Assembly: GCA_032718475.1 (NCBI GenBank)
Contig: JAUCBJ010007361.1
Location: forward strand, 1 to 64,000
Source of the DNA: Nemertoderma westbladi
Lineage: Eukaryota > Xenacoelomorpha > Nemertodermatida > Nemertodermatidae
DNA length: 64,000 bases
Reading direction: 5' to 3'
Of the stretch, positions 44,633 to 53,540 are shown in pieces (positions within the stretch are counted from its first letter, which is position 1; each line of letters starts with the position of its first letter). Made by a program: the position numbers and the translations under genes. The notes under the pieces are model-generated. The model saw only the letters and a list, made by a program, of their open reading frames with translations. It made no database searches and had not been told where the DNA came from.

Positions 44633-45076
44633 ATGTCTTCTATTTCCAATATGGTTATGCCAATAGTAAGGCATTCATTTTTTGCAGAAGATGGCGAAGC
44701 CTATATTGTTATTGATTATACAATTTACCGTCGGGGAGATGATAAATATAAAATTGAGTTTTCTGAAAAAGCCAGGAAAGTTTTAAGCTCAATTGATATT
44801 GATGCTTCTGATAATAGTATTCATCTCTTAGATTATAACCTGAAAGTTGAGCATGAGGGAAAATTAATCAATATCTTACTATTATCCATGATAGAGGGGT
44901 TAATTGTTATTACACAATACAACGAAGCTGGTGAAAAGTTTGAAATACGGCTAAATCGGCATAGCCCCTACGAAATTATGTCTTTCTTTATTGTAATGAT
45001 TTCAAAAGAATCCTTTGTCGAAACTGAAGAATCAACAGATAATGTTGAATATGTTGATAATATCATTGATTCTTGA
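44633..45076 (+). CDS. unknown 147-aa protein, first ORF of the virus-like block
   Basis: Starts ATG in an A/T-rich context. Residues 1-40 are mixed; the body is beta-rich in appearance (GEAYIVIDYTIYRR, LLDYNLKVEHEGKLINILLL), and the tail is acidic. No membrane segment and no motif I recognise. The last 41 residues and its 3' flank are duplicated at 47699-47824, where they form the end of a chimeric ORF. Its position just before the RING gene suggests an accessory gene. Confidence 0.65.
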   Translation: MSSISNMVMPIVRHSFFAEDGEAYIVIDYTIYRRGDDKYKIEFSEKARKVLSSIDIDASDNSIHLLDYNLKVEHEGKLINILLLSMIEGLIVITQYNEAGEKFEIRLNRHSPYEIMSFFIVMISKESFVETEESTDNVEYVDNIIDS

Positions 45077-45235
45077 CTTTTCCCGCTATATTATAAATAT
45101 TTTATGATTATTTATAAAATTTTGATGTTTTTAAATAATCGAAAATTGTAGTAGTAATTGTATATACAGTATAACAGATTTGTTTGTTGTTGTGTATTGA
45201 GGTAATTATTTTCAATTTACTTTAAAATTTGGAAA

Positions 45236-45688
45236 ATGGATATTTTAAATGAAAAATGTCCAGTTTGCTATTCTAAGTTATTGCAACAACATCGAGATTA
45301 TTATAAATGTGAAAATAAACATGCAACTTGCGTACAATGTATTGTACAATATTCCGCAATGAATAATTATTGTTCTAAAATTTGTCCTATTTGTCGCGCA
45401 CCCATATCTAAGTTTAATATAAAGTTGGCAAGATACCAACCCTATTATTGGAAAGAGCTTCGCAATATAACTTATATTTCTGCGGAAAGTAATGATCCGG
45501 GAGATTTATTTACAATATTGGAGAATATTTTTTATAGAAATGTAGTACGACGGTGTTGCTACTATATTCCTTATTTTTTTAGCAGCGAACATAAAAAAAT
45601 CATTAGCGCGAAATTCTCGGGAAGTGATTTCCAAACCGCCGATGTTACCTATCATTATTTCGCGTATAAAGATGCTCACCATGCTTGA
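45236..45688 (+). CDS. RING-finger protein, copy 1
   Basis: 150 residues. Cys8-Cys11-Cys25-His29-Cys32-Cys35-Cys50-Cys53 fits a C3HC4 RING exactly (CPVC, KCENKHATC, CPIC). RING domains bind E2 enzymes and usually act as ubiquitin ligases. The C-terminal 95 residues have aromatic and basic patches (RRCCYYIPYFF) but no recognised domain. It lies between the unknown 147-aa ORF and the ATPase in a virus-like element, so it is probably an accessory, host-interacting gene. It differs from copy 2 at residue 38 (Gln here, Lys there). Confidence 0.8.
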   Translation: MDILNEKCPVCYSKLLQQHRDYYKCENKHATCVQCIVQYSAMNNYCSKICPICRAPISKFNIKLARYQPYYWKELRNITYISAESNDPGDLFTILENIFYRNVVRRCCYYIPYFFSSEHKKIISAKFSGSDFQTADVTYHYFAYKDAHHA

Positions 45689-45904
45689 AATTACATCTGT
45701 CTATACTATAATTGGAAATAGCACCTTTTGTTGCAGCGAGCGTCACATACTGTAGTTGTGTCATATGTTAATTAAATATACAGTACTCTAATATTGTAGT
45801 TGCCTCAATTATTGTTATATACATAGTAATGGTGATGGTTTATTGATATTGATATTTATATTATATTATATTGTATTGTTGATATATCTTAATAATAATA
45901 ATAA

Positions 45905-46579
45905 ATGGCTGACTTTAATTCAGGTTCATATAATTTAAACTTTCAAATGGGAACGAGTATGATAATTTCTGGGCCATCTGGTTCTGGAAAGTCAACATTT
46001 GTGGGGAATTTAATTAAACACAAGAATGGTTGTTTCAACGAAGCCCCCTTGCGAGTATTGTATTGTTACGGGAGCAATCCCCCGACTATTCCTGGTATTA
46101 CTCACCTTTACAAAGGTTTGCCCGAAAATATAGATAGTTTAGTGAATAGTCGAGATTTATTAATTATAGATGATTTATTAACAGAAACTGAGTCCAGTAC
46201 AGCTTTAACTGTATTGTTTACTAAGGTAGCTCATCATTCCAATATATTTATTTGTTTTATAACGCAAAACATGTTTTACGGTGGGAAGCATAACCGCACA
46301 AGATCAATTAATAGCCATACCTTAGTATTAATGAAAAATCTACGAGACAGTCTATCGGTTTTAAATTTCGCGAAGCAGATGTTACCAGGGCAGACCAAAT
46401 TTTTAGTAGATTCATATCAAGATGCAACTATTGAACCATTTTCACATTTCTTAATTGATTTACGACAGGAAACACCCGAACATTTAAGATTTAGATCGGA
46501 TATATTTCGTAATCATAATTGTTACATTAAAAATTACATTGACTATAAACGTAGCGAAAATAATAATAATAATAATTAA
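45905..46579 (+). CDS. packaging-type P-loop ATPase, copy 1
   Basis: 224 residues, ATG preceded by an AAT repeat. Walker A GPSGSGKS at residues 23-30, Walker B LLIIDDLL with Asp89-Asp90, and a polar sensor-type CFITQN at 117-122. Length and motif order match the genome-packaging ATPases (FtsK/HerA-like, A32 type) of Polintons and adintoviruses, which drive DNA into capsids. It differs from copy 2 at one residue near 200 (Thr here, Ile there). It ends in an Asn run encoded by an AAT repeat. Confidence 0.85.
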   Translation: MADFNSGSYNLNFQMGTSMIISGPSGSGKSTFVGNLIKHKNGCFNEAPLRVLYCYGSNPPTIPGITHLYKGLPENIDSLVNSRDLLIIDDLLTETESSTALTVLFTKVAHHSNIFICFITQNMFYGGKHNRTRSINSHTLVLMKNLRDSLSVLNFAKQMLPGQTKFLVDSYQDATIEPFSHFLIDLRQETPEHLRFRSDIFRNHNCYIKNYIDYKRSENNNNNN

Positions 46580-46612
46580 TATTTTGTAACAATTTTCAAT
46601 AATGTTGCAACA

Positions 46613-46996
46613 ATGAATAGACTTGTGCAGAAATATCGTAACGAACTGGAATTTCTACGCAGCGCTACCCCTCAACAAAGAACTTATTTTATTAACCATA
46701 CCGCTAGTAACGAATTAATACGGCTCATTGTAAATACTGCATTAAATGTTCTAAAAGGTAACGTACAATTGACCCCTCATTCATTTAGAAATATTCGCCG
46801 CTATAAGAAGGTATTGAAATCACTCAACCGTAAAACAAAAAATATATCAAGTTACAGAAAAAAGTTAAGCAATCAATCTGGAGGCATACTACCGTTTCTA
46901 ATACCCTTACTCGGCATTGGTGCGAAACTCGCCGCGAGTGCCGGTGCCGCCGCCGCTGGAGCGGCTATTGCGAAAAAAATTAACCGTGGACGGTAA
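46613..46996 (+). CDS. small basic virion-like protein with hydrophobic tail, copy 1
   Basis: 127 residues. Residues 1-90 are Lys/Arg-rich and helical. QSGG is followed by a hydrophobic, Ala/Gly-rich segment (about 92-121, ILPFLIPLLGIGAKLA and on) and a basic end. This layout is common in small Polinton/adintovirus proteins thought to be minor virion components that interact with membranes or DNA. It differs from copy 2 at one residue (Gly versus Asp). It starts 34 bases after the ATPase. Confidence 0.7.
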   Translation: MNRLVQKYRNELEFLRSATPQQRTYFINHTASNELIRLIVNTALNVLKGNVQLTPHSFRNIRRYKKVLKSLNRKTKNISSYRKKLSNQSGGILPFLIPLLGIGAKLAASAGAAAAGAAIAKKINRGR

Positions 46997-46998
46997 TA

Positions 46999-47169
46999 AT
47001 GGTTAAACAGGAGTAACATTTAGAAAATTATATTTAGTATCGAGTAAACCGTTAGCTACTGATTTAAAACCTCAAGATATACCTAGAGTAAATACTACAA
47101 AAAGAAAACCCTTTAAAACATCAACTTCAAAGAAAATAATTAAAAAATTTCAGTTGTTTTTACGGTGAT
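46999..47169 (+). pseudogene. small basic ORF, frameshifted copy 1
   Basis: Same sequence as the intact 56-aa ORF at 49754-49924, but one A is missing in the A-run after the start (GTTAAACAGG versus GTTAAAACAGG). This gives a stop after five codons. Confidence 0.7.
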
Positions 47170-47219
47170 GCCCTTTATAAGAGATTTGAATATACATATT
47201 ACTTGCGGTTGTCGAAAAG

Positions 47220-47682
47220 ATGCCACGCAAGATGAAACCGATTTTAAGCCGAAGCTTAGACAAAAAACTGTTAAGAATTTATTTAGATCCTTCATCCCCT
47301 GCGGGTTTTGCAAGTATCGCAAAATTAGCAAAAGCCGCAAACATCAAACCAGCTCAAGCCCAGAAATGGTTGAGCGGGCAAAAGACATACTCCCTTCACG
47401 CACCACGTAGACATCATTATCCAACATCAAAATATTTACGGGAGGCTTAAAAGATATATATATGATAGATCTGGTGGATATGCAGCAATATAAATCGCAA
47501 AATAATAATTATAACTATATATTAACATGTATTGATGCCTTTAGCCGGCTTGCTTTTGCCTATGGTATGAAAACAAAAAAGGGTATTGAAATTATTAGTA
47601 TATTGCAAAAAATATTCCAAAAGGGTAAACCAAACAGAATCGCCACGGATCAAGGTTCTGAGTTTCTAAATAAATCTGTAAG
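47220..47682 (+). pseudogene. integrase 5' part, copy 1 (truncated)
   Basis: Holds the N-terminal domain (YLDPSSPAGF, AQKWLSGQKTYSLH; 47220-47450). After a frame change it has the start of the DDE core with LVDMQQY and ATDQGSEFLNKSV. It is cut at 47682 before the catalytic Glu by the duplication junction. Copy 2 at 49976-51006 shows the rest. Confidence 0.75.
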
Positions 47683-47824
47683 TATCTGCAAGTTGTTTCT
47701 AAATCGGCATAGCCCCTACGAAATTATGTCTTTCTTTATTGTAATGATTTCAAAAGAATCCTTTGTCGAAACTGAAGAATCAACAGATAATGTTGAATAT
47801 GTTGATAATATCATTGATTCTTGA
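47462..47824 (+). CDS. chimeric ORF across the duplication junction
   Basis: 120 residues: about 74 of integrase core (two of three catalytic residues) read through the 16-base filler and continue in frame into the last 41 residues of the 147-aa ORF. Created by the duplication. Catalysis is not expected. Confidence 0.7.
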   Translation: MIDLVDMQQYKSQNNNYNYILTCIDAFSRLAFAYGMKTKKGIEIISILQKIFQKGKPNRIATDQGSEFLNKSVSICKLFLNRHSPYEIMSFFIVMISKESFVETEESTDNVEYVDNIIDS

Positions 47825-47983
47825 CTTTTCCCGCTATATTATAAATATTTTATGATTATTTATAAAATTTTGATGTTTTTAAATAATCGAAAATTGTAGT
47901 AGTAATTGTATATACAGTATAACAGATTTGTTTGTTGTTGTGTATTGAGGTAATTATTTTCAATTTACTTTAAAATTTGGAAA

Positions 47984-48436
47984 ATGGATATTTTAAATGA
48001 AAAATGTCCAGTTTGCTATTCTAAGTTATTGCAACAACATCGAGATTATTATAAATGTGAAAATAAACATGCAACTTGCGTACAATGTATTGTAAAATAT
48101 TCCGCAATGAATAATTATTGTTCTAAAATTTGTCCTATTTGTCGCGCACCCATATCTAAGTTTAATATAAAGTTGGCAAGATACCAACCCTATTATTGGA
48201 AAGAGCTTCGCAATATAACTTATATTTCTGCGGAAAGTAATGATCCGGGAGATTTATTTACAATATTGGAGAATATTTTTTATAGAAATGTAGTACGACG
48301 GTGTTGCTACTATATTCCTTATTTTTTTAGCAGCGAACATAAAAAAATCATTAGCGCGAAATTCTCGGGAAGTGATTTCCAAACCGCCGATGTTACCTAT
48401 CATTATTTCGCGTATAAAGATGCTCACCATGCTTGA
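47984..48436 (+). CDS. RING-finger protein, copy 2
   Basis: 150 residues, identical to copy 1 except Lys for Gln at residue 38. All eight RING ligands are kept. The 5' and 3' flanks are also duplicated, so its expression signals are probably the same as copy 1. Confidence 0.8.
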   Translation: MDILNEKCPVCYSKLLQQHRDYYKCENKHATCVQCIVKYSAMNNYCSKICPICRAPISKFNIKLARYQPYYWKELRNITYISAESNDPGDLFTILENIFYRNVVRRCCYYIPYFFSSEHKKIISAKFSGSDFQTADVTYHYFAYKDAHHA

Positions 48437-48652
48437 AATTACATCTGTCTATACTATAATTGGAAATAGCACCTTTTGTTGCAGCGAGCGTCACATACTG
48501 TAGTTGTGTCATATGTTAATTAAATATACAGTACTCTAATATTGTAGTTGCCTCAATTATTGTTATATACATAGTAATGGTGATGGTTTATTGATATTGA
48601 TATTTATATTATATTATATTGTATTGTTGATATATCTTAATAATAATAATAA

Positions 48653-49327
48653 ATGGCTGACTTTAATTCAGGTTCATATAATTTAAACTTTCAAATGGGA
48701 ACGAGTATGATAATTTCTGGGCCATCTGGTTCTGGAAAGTCAACATTTGTGGGGAATTTAATTAAACACAAGAATGGTTGTTTCAACGAAGCCCCCTTGC
48801 GAGTATTGTATTGTTACGGGAGCAATCCCCCGACTATTCCTGGTATTACTCACCTTTACAAAGGTTTGCCCGAAAATATAGATAGTTTAGTGAATAGTCG
48901 AGATTTATTAATTATAGATGATTTATTAACAGAAACTGAGTCCAGTACAGCTTTAACTGTATTGTTTACTAAGGTAGCTCATCATTCCAATATATTTATT
49001 TGTTTTATAACGCAAAACATGTTTTACGGTGGGAAGCATAACCGCACAAGATCAATTAATAGCCATACCTTAGTATTAATGAAAAATCTACGAGACAGTC
49101 TATCGGTTTTAAATTTCGCGAAGCAGATGTTACCAGGGCAGACCAAATTTTTAGTAGATTCATATCAAGATGCAACTATTGAACCATTTTCACATTTCTT
49201 AATTGATTTACGACAGGAAATACCCGAACATTTAAGATTTAGATCGGATATATTTCGTAATCATAATTGTTACATTAAAAATTACATTGACTATAAACGT
49301 AGCGAAAATAATAATAATAATAATTAA
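48653..49327 (+). CDS. packaging-type P-loop ATPase, copy 2
   Basis: 224 residues, Walker A (23-30) and Walker B (Asp89-Asp90) intact, one substitution relative to copy 1 (Ile for Thr near residue 200). The 3' flank has gained 7 bases of TAATAAT-type sequence. Confidence 0.85.
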   Translation: MADFNSGSYNLNFQMGTSMIISGPSGSGKSTFVGNLIKHKNGCFNEAPLRVLYCYGSNPPTIPGITHLYKGLPENIDSLVNSRDLLIIDDLLTETESSTALTVLFTKVAHHSNIFICFITQNMFYGGKHNRTRSINSHTLVLMKNLRDSLSVLNFAKQMLPGQTKFLVDSYQDATIEPFSHFLIDLRQEIPEHLRFRSDIFRNHNCYIKNYIDYKRSENNNNNN

Positions 49328-49367
49328 TAATTAATATTTTGTAACAATTTTCAATAATGTTGCAACA

Positions 49368-49751
49368 ATGAATAGACTTGTGCAGAAATATCGTAACGAA
49401 CTGGAATTTCTACGCAGCGCTACCCCTCAACAAAGAACTTATTTTATTAACCATACCGCTAGTAACGAATTAATACGGCTCATTGTAAATACTGCATTAA
49501 ATGTTCTAAAAGATAACGTACAATTGACCCCTCATTCATTTAGAAATATTCGCCGCTATAAGAAGGTATTGAAATCACTCAACCGTAAAACAAAAAATAT
49601 ATCAAGTTACAGAAAAAAGTTAAGCAATCAATCTGGAGGCATACTACCGTTTCTAATACCCTTACTCGGCATTGGTGCGAAACTCGCCGCGAGTGCCGGT
49701 GCCGCCGCCGCTGGAGCGGCTATTGCGAAAAAAATTAACCGTGGACGGTAA
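49368..49751 (+). CDS. small basic virion-like protein with hydrophobic tail, copy 2
   Basis: 127 residues, Asp for Gly in LKDNV relative to copy 1, otherwise the same. Ends two bases before the next ATG. Confidence 0.7.
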   Translation: MNRLVQKYRNELEFLRSATPQQRTYFINHTASNELIRLIVNTALNVLKDNVQLTPHSFRNIRRYKKVLKSLNRKTKNISSYRKKLSNQSGGILPFLIPLLGIGAKLAASAGAAAAGAAIAKKINRGR

Positions 49752-49753
49752 TA

Positions 49754-49924
49754 ATGGTTAAAACAGGAGTAACATTTAGAAAATTATATTTAGTATCAAG
49801 TAAACCGTTAGCTACTGATTTAAAACCTCAAGATATACCTAGAGTAAATACTACAAAAAGAAAACCCTTTAAAACATCAACTTCAAAGAAAATAATTAAA
49901 AAATTTCAGTTGTTTTTACGGTGA
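49754..49924 (+). CDS. 56-aa basic protein
   Basis: ATG to TGA, 56 residues, about 16 Lys/Arg, with a TTKRKPFKTSTSKKIIKKF basic cluster. It starts two bases after the preceding stop, so the two genes are tightly packed. Probably a DNA-binding or core-type virion protein; family not recognised. The copy-1 equivalent is frameshifted, so this is the only intact copy. Confidence 0.6.
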   Translation: MVKTGVTFRKLYLVSSKPLATDLKPQDIPRVNTTKRKPFKTSTSKKIIKKFQLFLR

Positions 49925-49975
49925 TGCCCTTTATAAGAGATTTGAATATACATATTACTTGCGGTTGTCGAAAAG

Positions 49976-51006
49976 ATGCCACGCAAGATGAAACCGATTT
50001 TAAGCCGAAGCTTAGACAAAAAACTGTTAAGAATTTATTTAGATCCTTCATCCCCTGCGGGTTTTGCAAGTATCGCAAAATTAGCAAAAGCCGCAAACAT
50101 CAAACCAGCTCAAGCCCAGAAATGGTTGAGCGGGCAAAAGACATACTCCCTTCACGCACCACGTAGACATCATTATCCAACATCAAAATATTTACGGGAG
50201 GCTTAAAAGATATATATATGATAGATCTGGTGGATATGCAGCAATATAAATCGCAAAATAATAATTATAACTATATATTAACATGTATTGATGCCTTTAG
50301 CCGGCTTGCTTTTGCCTATGGTATGAAAACAAAAAAGGGTATTGAAATTATTAGTATATTGCAAAAAATATTCCAAAAGGGTAAACCAAACAGAATCGCC
50401 ACGGATCAAGGTTCTGAGTTTCTAAATAAATCTGTAAGGAAATATTTAGATACTATCGGTATACAGTATTACGTAATGTACTCTGTGAATAAGGCGGCTA
50501 TTGTCGAGAGATTCAATAGAACATAAAAAACAAAGATGTTCAAAATTTTCACGCAACGGGGAAATAATGTTTGGATAAAAATTTTACCGAAGCTCATTTA
50601 TGCTTATAATAGGTCATATCATAGGACAATACAAATGACTCCCATTGAAGTTAATAAATTTAATGAAACTGAATTAATGAATAGATTATATGGGAAATAT
50701 AGACAGATTAATCACAAGAAAATAAAATTTAAAGTTGGAGATACAGTACGATTATCTATCGCTCGTACTGCTTTTGCTAAAGGCTATCGAGAACAATGGA
50801 CACGTGAATTATTTATTATTCATCGGGTCAGATTGGATAGAGTACCAGCGGTAATGTTCGATATTAAGGACAGTGCTGGAGCTATAATAAATGGCTCATT
50901 TTATTCTCACGAACTCCAAAAGGTCCACCCGAATAGTAATATTTATCTTCCGATTGACAAAAATATTGGCAAACTTAAAGAACGTGTACGCAATGGGAAA
51001 AAATAA
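49976..51006 (+). pseudogene. retroviral-type DDE integrase, copy 2 (frameshift and nonsense)
   Basis: N-terminal domain at 49976-50206 (YLDPSSPAGF, IKPAQAQKWLSGQ, RRHHYP), typical of Polinton integrases. The frame then changes to 50218. Catalytic core: Asp in LVDMQ, Asp in ATDQG, and Glu in IVERFNRT, with 33 residues between the last two by my count. A TAA (50524-50526) follows just after the Glu motif and the same frame continues to 51006. The C-terminal part has KFKVGDTVRLSIAR, an SH3/chromo-like DNA-binding module. It would insert the element DNA into the host genome. One frameshift and one nonsense codon inactivate it as read. Confidence 0.85.
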
Positions 51007-51306
51007 TATTTAGTCCGATTCATCGGATACAAGAAACAGTCGTGGGTACAGCATATTCAATAAGCTTAGGTTTATACTGTATATTAATTCATTTTGGTCA
51101 CATATGTCCGTAATTAATCAATATTAACTCGAATGATATTACTATACTATAGTTCATCCGCTTTAAATAAAGCCAGTAAAATATTGATCCCTCGCATATA
51201 CTGTAGAAGATGCGACAATGAACGTGGTCACAGATGTCTATAATTTAACATTATACTGTATGTACAAAGGAGTCAAGTAGAGAGAGCTTAAATAATAATA
51301 ATAATA
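51007..51306 (+). other. spacer with duplicated TGGTCACA motif
   Basis: AT-rich. TTGGTCACATATGTC and GTGGTCACAGATGTC occur about 130 bases apart. It ends in an AAT repeat abutting the next ATG. Candidate promoter region for the two following genes. Confidence 0.45.
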
Positions 51307-52179
51307 ATGGCTGTAGATAAATATATCACTCTACTTTCAGATAGCTCATTAAACACTTATCCCGATAATAATCCTAGCGAGTTTACTGTTGATTTAGCCG
51401 AAGAATTATATATTGGTCCAAACGCTAAAATTGGGCTTGCCGAGCTACAATACCAAGCAACATACAGTAATATTACGCTGCAAACTCAAATCTCGCTGTC
51501 AATCGGGGTAGATGCAAAAGATGCCAAATTATATAGTTTATTTCCTGGTATGCATAGCTCTATTCAAGTCATTATTGATGATATAAATAAACTGTTTAAT
51601 TCTGAAGCGAAATATAGAGATTTCGAATTCATTTTTAATACAAATAATTCTAGAATTAAATTTAAATTTCCTAAAAAGTTGAAAAAAATACAATTAAGTA
51701 TACGCGGTGATTTAATACAAATTCTAGGCTTAAAACCGTTATTGGATCAGAATCATCCGGATATTCCGAATTGGGATATATACAGTACCACTACAGTGGA
51801 TGAATTAAGCAATATAGAACAGCCGATATTAATTTTAAATTATAGTGGACCAAAAATTTCGGAAATTGGGATTTTAGATTTTCCAGCTCCCACGAATATA
51901 ACTCGTAATAAAGATACAATTTTCATATACACAGATATTATTAAGAGCTCATTTGTTGGCGACGCTTTAGCTCCGCTCTTAAGAACCTGTCCTTTAACAC
52001 AATTAAATCGAAAATATATTAATCACGAATACGAGAGCATTTGCTATTACCCATTGTTGAATAAAAAACTAAAAACAATATTAATTACTTTACGTGACGG
52101 CCAAGGCGAATTAATTAATTTTAGCGGAGGTCGCACTGTTATAACACTTAAGTTAATACGCGGTGGTGCTAATGGATGA
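51307..52179 (+). CDS. putative virion protein A (290 aa)
   Basis: ATG directly after an AAT repeat. The N-terminus (YITLLSDSSLNTYPDNNPSEF, then IGLAELQYQ) shares a pattern with the next ORF: short beta strand, Ser-rich turn, P-x-N-x-x-S, and G-x-x-x-x-x-Y. Mostly beta-rich, with no membrane segment. The family recurs in animal Polinton-like elements and is probably a capsid-associated protein, but its function is not established to my knowledge. Overlaps the next gene by 17 bases. Confidence 0.65.
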   Translation: MAVDKYITLLSDSSLNTYPDNNPSEFTVDLAEELYIGPNAKIGLAELQYQATYSNITLQTQISLSIGVDAKDAKLYSLFPGMHSSIQVIIDDINKLFNSEAKYRDFEFIFNTNNSRIKFKFPKKLKKIQLSIRGDLIQILGLKPLLDQNHPDIPNWDIYSTTTVDELSNIEQPILILNYSGPKISEIGILDFPAPTNITRNKDTIFIYTDIIKSSFVGDALAPLLRTCPLTQLNRKYINHEYESICYYPLLNKKLKTILITLRDGQGELINFSGGRTVITLKLIRGGANG

Positions 52180-53014
52180 GTTTTATGTCAGACTACCAAG
52201 TAACTCCTGTCCAATTGATTTTCCCCGCAATAGCGCTAGTAATTATCAGATCAATTTTCATGGAGCCTTACCTATAAATCCAAACGAAAACTGGGTGGTA
52301 GGTATAAAAAGTATATTTTACTTAGCCACGTTGCCGTCAATGTATAACAATGTAGAGAATGTTATTTTATTAAAAAAAGGGAAAAAAAATTTTGAGGATA
52401 CACTTCCATCCGGCTTGTTCTACAGTATCAATGACATCATAGATTATTTTAACACTGGGGCATTGAAAGATAAATTACAAATAGTTGAAAATACTCAGCA
52501 AAATAGGTTGCAATTTATTTTAGGGAAAACTGTACGAGAGTTATTTATAGGTCAACAATTAGCCTATTATTTTGGAATTACTGAAAATAATCTCGGGGCG
52601 AATTTAAATCCAAATTTTAAAATTATTTTGAAGACGAAAAATAACATAAAGGGTTATTTAATAAAGGTTATCGGAAATGAAGAAAAAGCTTACCAGATGG
52701 TATTTTTATGTTCTCAACCACCCAATTCTATTCCAGAACCTAAATCGAACATGTACGTGACTACTAATATAATTGGAAATGAATATATTAATGATTTTGG
52801 CTTAGCCTTACTTCGTCGTGTCGCGATACCTGATGATGTGAAATATGGTAGTGTAATAAATAAAGAATTTGTCAAGGATACAATTCATTATATCCCTGTA
52901 AAAAAATCATATAAGATAACATACATTCATATTGAAATAACAGACAAAGAAGGAAAAGATTTGAATTTTGAATACGTATCTTGTATTACCTTACACTTTA
53001 AAAAAATAAATTAA
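52163..53014 (+). CDS. putative virion protein B (283 aa), paralogue of A
   Basis: Starts at a GTG in the track reading; the first ATG in this frame is at 52172 (MDEFYVRLPSNS), the more likely start. FYVRLPSNSCPIDFPRNSAS and NWVVGIKSIFY mirror the start of the preceding protein. Beta-rich, no membrane segment. The small overlap suggests co-transcription or a shared message. Confidence 0.65.
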   Translation: MVLMDEFYVRLPSNSCPIDFPRNSASNYQINFHGALPINPNENWVVGIKSIFYLATLPSMYNNVENVILLKKGKKNFEDTLPSGLFYSINDIIDYFNTGALKDKLQIVENTQQNRLQFILGKTVRELFIGQQLAYYFGITENNLGANLNPNFKIILKTKNNIKGYLIKVIGNEEKAYQMVFLCSQPPNSIPEPKSNMYVTTNIIGNEYINDFGLALLRRVAIPDDVKYGSVINKEFVKDTIHYIPVKKSYKITYIHIEITDKEGKDLNFEYVSCITLHFKKIN

Positions 53015-53015
53015 A

Positions 53016-53540
53016 ATGGATTCCGATTTATTTTAAAGATACAGTAAACCTCAATATGGTGGGGCAGACTCTAATCTTGCTGTTTTTAAAGGCGGTAGAA
53101 GTACGAGAGGCTCGACGCAAGTTCCTGTTTTTCGAGGTGGTTCATATATTGACCCTTACGGATAACAAATTGGTGCATTTGGTCCAAACTTAAAACAACG
53201 TCGTTTTCAGCGTTATCGTAGAGGTATGCAGGCAAATCAACACGGGGAAGGTATATTTACAGACACTTTATCTACATTGAAAAAATTTGGTAAGCCATTA
53301 GCAAAAAAAGTGTTATAAAAAGCTTTACCATTTACCACAAAATTTATGAGACAACACGTAATACCAAAAGGTAAGCGGGTCTTACATCAGCAGGCTAATA
53401 CGGTTATTAATAAAGCATTAAATAAAATGAAACCATCAACCAGATCTGTTGTAGAAAAAGTTTATAGAGATTTAAAGCGACCTACTAGACCAATGTCTAT
53501 GAACATCCCTGCAAACAATTTAACGTTAATAATGCATTAA
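53016..53540 (+). pseudogene. Gly/Arg-rich virion-like protein with three in-frame TAA codons
   Basis: One frame runs from an ATG two bases after the previous stop to 53540. It is interrupted by TAA at 53034, at about 53163 and at about 53316. Between stops: KPQYGGADSNLAVFKGGRS and FRGGSYIDPYG, then an Arg-rich segment, a hydrophobic/basic helix region, and a long basic helical C-terminus (53346-53540). The Gly-rich start and basic helical tail resemble small Polinton virion proteins. Dead as read. Confidence 0.6.

Larger units (their letters stand above)
44951..47682 (+). repeat. tandem duplication, unit 1 (2732 bp)
   Basis: Matches 47699-50438 with about half a dozen differences: four or five substitutions, one 7-base gain and one 1-base gain in unit 2. 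Unit 1 starts in the tail of the 147-aa ORF and ends inside the integrase core. A 16-base filler (47683-47698) joins the two units. Confidence 0.95.
47699..50438 (+). repeat. tandem duplication, unit 2 (2740 bp)
   Basis: Second copy of 44951-47682; the sequence continues past 50438 into the rest of the integrase. The offset is 2748 bases at the left and 2756 at the right because of the two small insertions. Confidence 0.95.

Noticed and set aside
45905-46579. Bacterial or phage ATPase contamination
   Set aside because: Surrounding SINE, LINE and LTR sequence, the AT-rich intergenic style and the linked Polinton-type integrase and protease place it in animal DNA.
50524-53320. Reassigned TAA codon (ciliate-like code)
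   Set aside because: Neighbouring intact genes in the same block end with TAA as a normal stop, and all other elements fit an animal genome.
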